Shown one piece after another: positions 6,904 through 12,339 of a stretch of 12,339 bases of DNA. The notes below the pieces were generated by a model. That model saw only the letters and a list, made by a program, of their open reading frames with translations, searched no databases and was not told the origin of the DNA. The translations under genes were made by a program, and so were the position numbers. This stretch comes from an uncultured Lachnospiraceae bacterium (GTDB taxonomy: Bacteria; Bacillota; Clostridia; Lachnospirales; Lachnospiraceae). Positions within the stretch are counted from its first letter, which is position 1. Every line of letters starts with the position of its first letter. The stretch is taken from assembly GCA_949076555.1 (NCBI GenBank), contig CARUOB010000060.1, positions 4,993 through 17,331 of the forward strand, written 5' to 3'.

Positions 6904-8322
6904 ATGTTATTTTCCAGCGTGGGTTTTTTGTTTCGGTTTCTGCCGATTTTTATTATAATCTATCTGACGTTTCCTAAATATCGTAATATTGTACTGCTGA
7001 TTGGGAGTCTGATCTTCTATGGAGTGGGAGAACCGTATTTCGTTCTGCTGCTTCTTTTGTCTGTAGCGATGAATTACGGCTTTAGCCGCTATATGTTCTG
7101 GGAACCGCGTTCGCCGCAGTCAAACCGTAAGAGAAAAGCGGCGAGAAGGCGGAAGCGGGCGCTTGTACTTGCCGTGACGCTGGATCTTTTCATACTGTTT
7201 GTGTTTAAATACTGGGACTTTGCCGCAGGCAGTGTCAACGCGCTGGCTGGAAATCGTTTTTTGCCGCTTCTTTCTCTGGCGCTGCCTTTGGGAATCAGCT
7301 TTTATACCTTTCAGATGCTTTCTTATCTGATTGACTGTTATCAGGGAACCATAGAGAAACGGGCGGATTTGGTTTCGTTTGCAACCTATGTCTGTATGTT
7401 TCCGCAGTTGATAGCCGGACCGATTGTCCGTTACGGTGAGGTGGCGGACCGCATGGAGAGCAGGCGGGTGCGGATTCGGGATCTGGAGAACGGGCTGAAG
7501 CTGTTTGCGCTTGGTCTGGGGCTTAAGGTACTTTTGGCAAATCAGATCGGCACCCTCTGGAATCTGATTATGACGGCGGGTGCGGGCAGGCTCCATCCGC
7601 TTGTGGCATGGCTTGGCGCTTTTGCCTACTCCTTTCAGATCTATTTTGACTTTTGGGGATATTCCGTGATGGCGATGGGACTTGGCAAAATGCTGGGATT
7701 TTCCATCCCGCGCAATTTTGACCACCCTTACACCTCACGTTCTCTGTCGGAATTTTGGAGAAGATGGCATATGACGCTTGGCAGTTGGTTTAAGGAATAT
7801 GTCTATATTCCGCTGGGCGGGAGCCGGAAAGGAAACGGACGGACTGTTTGCAACTTATTTGTGGTCTGGGCGCTAACCGGACTGTGGCACGGAGCGGCGT
7901 GGAATTTTGTGCTCTGGGGCATTGTCTTCTTCCTGCTTCTTTCTCTGGAAAAGAGAACCTATGGAAAAAGTCTGGAGAGGAGCCTTGTGACGGGGCATAT
8001 CTATACGGTACTGCTGATTCCCGTGACATGGGTGATCTTTGCGATTCCCGACATGGGGCAGTTGGCCGCGTATCTGGGCAATATGGCCGGATACCACAGG
8101 GGGGAGATTCTGGTGGGGGTGCCCCAGTTTGTGCGGTATCTCAAAGAATATGGACTGTTATTGATAGCGTGCGTTACTTTTGCAACACCCTTGCCCACAA
8201 AACTGTATTGGAAATGGAAAGACCGCTGGTTCACCGTATTGATTTTGTTAGGCATCTTTTGGTGGTCGGTCAGGGAGATTGTCTTGGGAAGCAATAATCC
8301 GTTTTTGTATTTTAGATTTTAG
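6904..8322 (+). CDS. MBOAT-family membrane O-acyltransferase (AlgI/DltB-like)
   Basis: Polytopic membrane enzyme of 472 residues, about the normal length for the AlgI/DltB/PatA group, which passes acyl groups (usually acetyl, or D-alanine for DltB) across the membrane to surface polymers. It opens with MLFSSVGFLFRFLP and ends NNPFLYFRF, both typical of AlgI-like proteins. Core motifs: PQLIAGPIVRYGEV (168-180), DFWGYSVMAMGLGKMLGF (249-266), SLSEFWRRWHMTLGSWFKEYVY (about 280-301, with His289) and LTGLWHGAAWNF (about 324-335), where His329 is the invariant catalytic histidine. A basic loop (about 71-86, many Arg/Lys) follows the first membrane helices. GGGAG lies 8 bases before ATG 6904. An SGNH-like protein follows after 19 bases, the usual arrangement for surface O-acetylation pairs. 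No dltA or dltC is nearby, so D-alanylation is unlikely; the acceptor polymer is unknown. Confidence 0.9.
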   Translation: MLFSSVGFLFRFLPIFIIIYLTFPKYRNIVLLIGSLIFYGVGEPYFVLLLLLSVAMNYGFSRYMFWEPRSPQSNRKRKAARRRKRALVLAVTLDLFILFVFKYWDFAAGSVNALAGNRFLPLLSLALPLGISFYTFQMLSYLIDCYQGTIEKRADLVSFATYVCMFPQLIAGPIVRYGEVADRMESRRVRIRDLENGLKLFALGLGLKVLLANQIGTLWNLIMTAGAGRLHPLVAWLGAFAYSFQIYFDFWGYSVMAMGLGKMLGFSIPRNFDHPYTSRSLSEFWRRWHMTLGSWFKEYVYIPLGGSRKGNGRTVCNLFVVWALTGLWHGAAWNFVLWGIVFFLLLSLEKRTYGKSLERSLVTGHIYTVLLIPVTWVIFAIPDMGQLAAYLGNMAGYHRGEILVGVPQFVRYLKEYGLLLIACVTFATPLPTKLYWKWKDRWFTVLILLGIFWWSVREIVLGSNNPFLYFRF

Positions 8323-8331
8323 CGTATAAAT

Positions 8332-8335
8332 GAGG
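8332..8335 (+). promoter_or_regulatory. Ribosome binding site choosing the second ATG of the SGNH-like gene
   Basis: GAGG lies 6 bases before ATG 8342. The ATG at 8330, four codons earlier, has no purine-rich site before it, only the end of the MBOAT gene. Close spacing suggests translational coupling to the MBOAT stop at 8320-8322. Confidence 0.55.
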
Positions 8336-8341
8336 CGTGAA

Positions 8342-9529
8342 ATGAACGGAAATAAAATGAGAACTTTTGTTGAAATCATATATAACTGCCCTTTTATTCT
8401 GCTTGTTATTTTTACAAGCATTGTGTTCGTATTGTTTTTTGACGGGGAAGGCAACCGGAAAGAGGAACCCGGCATAGCGGCTTTGCAACTGATTACAGAG
8501 GAGGTAAAAGCGGGAACGGGAGAGGAAAATGCCTCAAAAAAGAACGAAATAGTATTAAAAAGAGAACATGATACAAAAGAACAGGACAAAGAGCAGCCAG
8601 GAAAAGATGGGGATCAGGGAGAAGAAACCATTCAAAATGCAGGGGCGCGCAAGGAAAAAGATGGTAAAATAGAGAACAGTCAGGAACGGGAAACGGATAC
8701 CAGGAAAAAGGAAAGTGCAGAAAAACAGGCGGATACGGAGACCCGGGCCACGAAATTTGTGGAATACACACCGATACCCACCGATTCCCGGTACTATTCC
8801 GATGCAGGAAAAGTTGCATTGACTACGACATACGATTATACATTAGAAAACGAGAGTTATTTTAATGACGCCGCCTTTCTCGGCGATTCCCGTACGCTGG
8901 GTATATCGGATTACGCGGGACTGGAGGGCGCGGACTTTTTCTGCGACAACGGCATGACCATCTACAAGCTGTTTGAGGACGATGGGGTGACTTATCAGAA
9001 GACGGGTGAGAAGGTGGATTTAAAAGAGATTTTGCAGGAGAAGCGTTACGGCAAAATTTATATCATGCTTGGAATGAACGAGCTGGGGTACGGCGATACG
9101 CCTATGTACCTGAAGCAATATCTGAAAGTGATCAAACAGATCAAGGAATGGCAGCCGGGTGTTATTATATATGTGATGGCGAATCTCCATGTGAGTCAGG
9201 AAAAGAATAATATGGAGACGGAGTTTAACAATATCAATATCAATGATAAGAATGTGGCGTCCGCCAGACTGGCCAACGGGAGAGATGTTTTCTATCTGGA
9301 CTGCAATCCGCTCTTTACTGACGAAGAGGGGTATCTGCAGGCGGAGCTTACTTTTGACGGGGTGCATCTCTACGCGCAGCATTACGACAAATGGAGAGAT
9401 TTTCTCTTTGCACACGGGGTGGCGTGTGAGGAAATACAGCAGACGGAAGAAAGCGGACAGACAAAGTCTCCGTCGGATGCCGGTGAGTCCGGAGATTCTG
9501 TAAATTCTGATGATTCTTTAGATTCGTAA
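8342..9529 (+). CDS. Membrane-anchored SGNH/GDSL-like protein, partner of the MBOAT acyltransferase
   Basis: 395-residue protein, probably anchored in the membrane with its bulk outside. One hydrophobic segment (about 8-33, IIYNCPFILLVIFTSIVFVLFF) precedes a long Lys/Glu/Gln-rich, probably disordered linker (about 40-140), then a globular domain (about 150-360). That domain shows SGNH-type blocks: FLGDSRTLG (Ser183, block I), IMLGMNELG (Asn246, block III) and FDGVHLY (Asp339 and His342, block V), together forming a Ser-Asp-His triad plus oxyanion Asn. Such proteins complete acyl transfer to glycans next to MBOAT enzymes, or remove acyl groups. The last 30 residues are a Ser/Asp/Glu-rich tail. 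The linker-coding DNA (about 8500-8755) is strikingly purine-rich on this strand. Its position 19 bases after the MBOAT gene suggests a two-component O-acylation system. The enzymatic direction is inference. Confidence 0.78.
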   Translation: MNGNKMRTFVEIIYNCPFILLVIFTSIVFVLFFDGEGNRKEEPGIAALQLITEEVKAGTGEENASKKNEIVLKREHDTKEQDKEQPGKDGDQGEETIQNAGARKEKDGKIENSQERETDTRKKESAEKQADTETRATKFVEYTPIPTDSRYYSDAGKVALTTTYDYTLENESYFNDAAFLGDSRTLGISDYAGLEGADFFCDNGMTIYKLFEDDGVTYQKTGEKVDLKEILQEKRYGKIYIMLGMNELGYGDTPMYLKQYLKVIKQIKEWQPGVIIYVMANLHVSQEKNNMETEFNNININDKNVASARLANGRDVFYLDCNPLFTDEEGYLQAELTFDGVHLYAQHYDKWRDFLFAHGVACEEIQQTEESGQTKSPSDAGESGDSVNSDDSLDS

Positions 9530-9553
9530 GGCGGCGTGTGAGGTGGGTGTGGA

Positions 9554-10276
9554 ATGGAAAAAGTGCGGGTGAATAAATATCTTGCCTCCTGCGGCGTATG
9601 CTCCAGACGGGATGCGGATAAGCTGATAGAGGCGGGAGAAGTATTTGTGAACGGAGAGAGAGCCGTTCCCGGCATGAAGGCAGGGCCTAAGGACCGGGTG
9701 GAAGTGCGGGGAAAATGTCTTGCGCCGCCGGAGGAAAAGGTAGTGCTTGCCTATTACAAGCCTGTGGGGGTGGTCTGTTCGGAGCGTGACGCCCATGCGG
9801 GGAGGCTGGTGACGAAGGAGATTGGCTACCATAAGCGGGTGACCTATGCGGGGAGGCTGGATAAGGATTCCGAGGGACTGCTTCTTCTCACCGACGACGG
9901 CGACCTGATCGACGCGATGATGCGGGGAAAGAACGGACATGAGAAGGAGTACATCGTAAAGTCCGACCGTAAGTGGGAGGACAGTGCGTTAGAGCGTATG
10001 CGCAGTGGCGTCTATCTGGAGGAACTGGGGCAGACGACGAGGCCCTGCCGGATAGAGCGGGTCGGGGAGAAGACCTTGCGCATGGTTCTTACGCAGGGGT
10101 TGAACAGGCAGATCAGGCGCATGTGCGAGACGCAGGGCTATCGGATCAAAAGCTTAAAAAGAACACGCGTTATGAATATAGAGCTGGATAAGCTGAAACC
10201 GGGAGAGTACCGGGAACTGACAGGAAAGGAGCGGGCGGAGCTTTACCGGCTCTGCGGGCTGTATGACGGAAAATAA
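9554..10276 (+). CDS. rluF: 23S rRNA pseudouridine synthase, RluF-like (RsuA family)
   Basis: 240-residue RNA-modifying enzyme. An N-terminal S4 RNA-binding domain (about 4-50, VRVNKYLASCGVCSRRDADK) is followed by an RsuA/RluB/RluE/RluF catalytic domain. The catalytic loop is AGRLDKDSEGLLLLT with Asp103 as nucleophile. The segments GHEKEYIV (about 128-135) and LTQGLNRQIRRMCETQGYR (about 179-197) match the RluF branch best; E. coli RluF makes pseudouridine 2604 in 23S rRNA. AGGTGG at 9541-9546 gives a 6-base spacer to ATG 9554. Its last 14 bases overlap the start of ligA, suggesting translational coupling. The catalytic loop is preceded by an in-frame 15-base direct repeat (9795-9809 and 9846-9860). 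RsuA or RluB specificity is an alternative, since the substrate cannot be proven from motifs. Confidence 0.87.
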   Translation: MEKVRVNKYLASCGVCSRRDADKLIEAGEVFVNGERAVPGMKAGPKDRVEVRGKCLAPPEEKVVLAYYKPVGVVCSERDAHAGRLVTKEIGYHKRVTYAGRLDKDSEGLLLLTDDGDLIDAMMRGKNGHEKEYIVKSDRKWEDSALERMRSGVYLEELGQTTRPCRIERVGEKTLRMVLTQGLNRQIRRMCETQGYRIKSLKRTRVMNIELDKLKPGEYRELTGKERAELYRLCGLYDGK

Positions 10277-12221
10277 AATGGATCGTATGCGGGAGCTTGT
10301 CTCCCTTTTAAACAGAGCTTCCGAGGCTTATTATGCCAAGGACGAGGAGATCATGTCGAATTTCGAGTATGACAGACTCTACGACGAACTGGCGGAGCTG
10401 GAAAAACAACTGGGTGTTATTTTAACAGACAGCCCGACAGTGCAGGTAGGATATGAGGCGGTGGATGAGCTGCCAAAGGAGCGGCATGAGTCCGCTATGC
10501 TTTCTCTGGCCAAAACCAAGAGCAGGGAAGAGCTTGTAGACTGGCTGAACGGGAAAACAGGGATTCTTTCGTGGAAACTGGACGGTTTGACCATTGTGCT
10601 GACTTACCGGGATGGCGCGCTGCAAAAGGCGGTGACGAGAGGAAACGGCGAGGTGGGCGAGGTGGTCACAAGCAACGCCAGAGTGTTTAAGAACCTTCCC
10701 CTTGCCATTCCCTATCAGGGGGAGGTGATTTTGCGGGGCGAGGCAGTCATCACCTACAGCGGTTTTGAGAAGATCAACAGGGAAATCGAGGACGAGCAGG
10801 CGAAGTATAAAAATCCAAGAAATCTCTGCAGCGGCAGCGTCAGACAGCTCGACAACCGGATTACGGCGCAGAGAGGGGTTCGTTTTTACGCCTTTTCCCT
10901 TGTGCGGGCGGATTTTGATTTCCATAATTCACGCGCGAAGCAGTTTCGGTTTCTGCAGGAGCAGGGCTTTGACGTGGTGGAGCACCGTCTGGTGACGCCG
11001 GAAGATATATTAGATAACATCAGCTATTTTGAAGAGAAGATACAGACCTACGACGTGCCCTCAGACGGATTGGTGCTTACCTATGAGGATATGGCGTACG
11101 GGGCGTCCCTTGGCAGAACGGCGAAATTTCCCAGAGATTCCATTGCCTTTAAGTGGGCGGATGAACTGCGGGAGACGACGCTTCTGGAAATGGAGTGGAG
11201 TGCCAGCCGTACCGGTCTGATCAATCCAGTGGCCATCTTTGAGCCTGTGGAACTGGAGGGGACCACGGTGAGCCGGGCTTCCGTGCACAATATCAGTATC
11301 GTGCGGGGGCTTAAACTTGGCATCGGGGACCGGATCACAGTCTACAAGGCAAATATGATCATTCCCCAGATCGCGGAGAACCTGACGGAGAGCGATTCAC
11401 TGGAAATCCCGGACATTTGTCCTGTCTGCGGACAGTCCACGCGCATCAGCCAGATGAACGATGTGCTGACGCTGATCTGCGATAATCCGGACTGTGACGC
11501 GAAGAAAATCAAGGCGTTCACGCTGCTTGTGAGCAGGGACGCCCTGAACGTGGACGGTCTGTCTGAGTCGACGCTGGAAAAGTTTCTTGCCCGAGGCTTT
11601 TTGCATGAGTTTGCGGATCTGTTCCGGCTGGAACGCTATCGTGAGGATATCACGCAGATGGAAGGTTTTGGGGAGAAGTCATGGCAGAATCTTTCGGAGA
11701 GTCTGGAGAGGGCGCGAAAAACCACGCTGCCGTGCCTCCTCTACGGGCTGGGGATCGAAAATGTGGGCGTGGCGAACGCCAAGATGCTTTGCAGGTATTT
11801 TCAGTACGATTTGCAGGCGCTTCGAAACGCGTCAGCGGAGGAGCTTGCGGAGATCGACGGCGTCGGAGAGGTGATTGCCTTAAGTATTTACGATTATTTC
11901 CATAATGAAAAGAAAATGGAACAGCTTGCCAATCTGCTGCGGGAAGTGGAGATTGAGAAACAGGAAGCCACCGGAATAGAGCAGACGCTCTCCGGCATGA
12001 GTTTTGTCATTACGGGAAGCCTGACACATTTTGAGAACAGAAACGCCATGAAGGAAGAGATCGAGAAGCGGGGCGGCAAGGTGACCGGGAGCGTGACGGG
12101 GAAGACGGTCTGTCTGATCAACAACGATACGGCATCTGCGTCCTCCAAGAACAAGAAGGCGAAAGAGCTGGGGGTAAAAATTTTGTCCGAGGAATCGTTC
12201 ATGGAGACGTATTTGGGGTAG
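10263..12221 (+). CDS. ligA: NAD-dependent DNA ligase, diverged LigA type
   Basis: 652-residue ligase sealing nicks in duplex DNA in replication and repair, using NAD+. The full LigA domain order is present: Ia domain (about 8-65, FEYDRLYDEL, DSPTVQVG), adenylation domain with SWKLDG (Lys105 takes AMP), RGE (Glu160), NPRN (Arg186), VRQLD (Arg194), SDG (Asp268) and AFKW (Lys297); OB fold (about 315-380, SRTGLINPVAIFEPV); four-Cys zinc finger (386, 389, 406, 411); helix-hairpin-helix region (about 425-570, SRDALNVDGL); BRCT domain (about 575-650). Against E. coli LigA recalled from memory, several ligand-contact positions differ: H23 is Tyr24, D32 is Asn33, E113 is Trp104, and the motif IV lysine is Thr273. 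It may be a lineage-specific main ligase or a second paralogue. The ATG at 10263 overlaps rluF; another in-frame ATG lies at 10278, and neither has a strong ribosome site. It is the last gene before a terminator. Confidence 0.88.
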   Translation: MTENKMDRMRELVSLLNRASEAYYAKDEEIMSNFEYDRLYDELAELEKQLGVILTDSPTVQVGYEAVDELPKERHESAMLSLAKTKSREELVDWLNGKTGILSWKLDGLTIVLTYRDGALQKAVTRGNGEVGEVVTSNARVFKNLPLAIPYQGEVILRGEAVITYSGFEKINREIEDEQAKYKNPRNLCSGSVRQLDNRITAQRGVRFYAFSLVRADFDFHNSRAKQFRFLQEQGFDVVEHRLVTPEDILDNISYFEEKIQTYDVPSDGLVLTYEDMAYGASLGRTAKFPRDSIAFKWADELRETTLLEMEWSASRTGLINPVAIFEPVELEGTTVSRASVHNISIVRGLKLGIGDRITVYKANMIIPQIAENLTESDSLEIPDICPVCGQSTRISQMNDVLTLICDNPDCDAKKIKAFTLLVSRDALNVDGLSESTLEKFLARGFLHEFADLFRLERYREDITQMEGFGEKSWQNLSESLERARKTTLPCLLYGLGIENVGVANAKMLCRYFQYDLQALRNASAEELAEIDGVGEVIALSIYDYFHNEKKMEQLANLLREVEIEKQEATGIEQTLSGMSFVITGSLTHFENRNAMKEEIEKRGGKVTGSVTGKTVCLINNDTASASSKNKKAKELGVKILSEESFMETYLG

Positions 12222-12243
12222 AAGGGCAGATTTGTAAGAAGGG

Positions 12244-12275
12244 CAGGGACAGAGAGATTCTGTTCCTGTTTTTTT
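12244..12275 (+). terminator. Intrinsic terminator after ligA
   Basis: CAGGGACAGA (12244-12253), a five-base GAGAT loop and TCTGTTCCTG (12259-12268) form a 10-pair stem with one G-U pair, followed at once by seven T residues (12269-12275). It begins 23 bases after the ligA stop and closes the unit that starts at the 6813 promoter. Confidence 0.9.
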
Positions 12276-12313
12276 ATATAAGTAGGAAATTGCGATAGTG
12301 TAAAATATTCAAG

Positions 12314-12332
12314 GAGAATGCGAAGCATTCTC
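12314..12332. repeat. Perfect inverted repeat with GCGAAGC mini-hairpin at the window edge
   Basis: GAGAATGC and GCATTCTC form an 8-pair perfect stem around a GAA loop. The centre is GCGAAGC (12320-12326), a heptamer known to fold into an exceptionally stable DNA hairpin. Outer ATTC (12307-12310) and GAAT (12334-12337) may extend the stem past an unequal bulge. It lies beyond the ligA terminator with no T-run visible before the window ends, so it is not clearly a second terminator. It may be one copy of a dispersed hairpin repeat; the window contains no second copy that I noticed. Confidence 0.6.
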
Positions 12333-12339
12333 TGAATCG

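Noticed and set aside
7120..7725. 201-codon minus-strand frame opposite the MBOAT gene
   Set aside because: Antisense to a clear membrane acyltransferase; Lys/His/Gln-rich with no domain and no promoter or ribosome site.
12290..12310. Possible promoter (TTGCGA, TAAAAT) between the ligA terminator and the end
   Set aside because: The two boxes are only a few bases apart, far from 17, and no gene start is visible downstream in the window.

Overview
This 12.3 kb window looks like chromosomal DNA from an anaerobic Firmicute of class Clostridia, most likely Lachnospiraceae. That is an inference from strong AGGAGG-type ribosome sites, moderate GC with AT-rich promoters, a sigma-A promoter style with exactly 17-bp spacers, and the protein types (small RelQ-like alarmone synthetase, bacterial GH3 enzyme, MBOAT/SGNH pair, diverged LigA). 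There is no rRNA, tRNA, CRISPR array, insertion sequence or phage gene. No stretch over 300 bases lacks a gene; the longest gap is the 210-base divergent promoter region at about 3365-3574.

Left block (1-3364). A small (p)ppGpp synthetase (+) converges on a winged-helix regulator (-) with a large C-terminal domain I cannot assign. Upstream of the regulator on the same strand lies a PutP-type sodium/proline symporter. The regulator has its own near-consensus promoter between the two genes, which shows that its translation starts at an internal TTG rather than at the longest open frame.

Middle block (3365-6779). Divergently from putP runs a GH3-family acyl-acid amido synthetase, followed after 64 bases by an RsmB/RsmF-type RNA m5C methyltransferase with no visible promoter of its own. 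The putP and GH3 promoters face away from each other, with their -35 boxes about 40 bp apart.

Right block (6780-12339). A strong promoter at 6813-6841 drives a tight run of four + strand genes: an MBOAT O-acyltransferase, a membrane-anchored SGNH/GDSL-like protein (19-base gap), an RluF-type pseudouridine synthase (24-base gap) and an NAD-dependent DNA ligase (14-base overlap). A clear intrinsic terminator ends the unit at 12244-12275. The first two form a plausible surface-glycan O-acetylation pair sitting among RNA- and DNA-maintenance genes. The window ends in a hairpin built on the unusually stable GCGAAGC motif.

I see no obvious new multi-gene system. The best leads are the ligase with several altered NAD/adenine-contact positions, the regulator with the unassigned C-terminal domain, the bacterial GH3 enzyme opposite putP, the MBOAT/SGNH cassette, and the terminal hairpin. 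All function calls are from reading motifs by eye; no database search was run.
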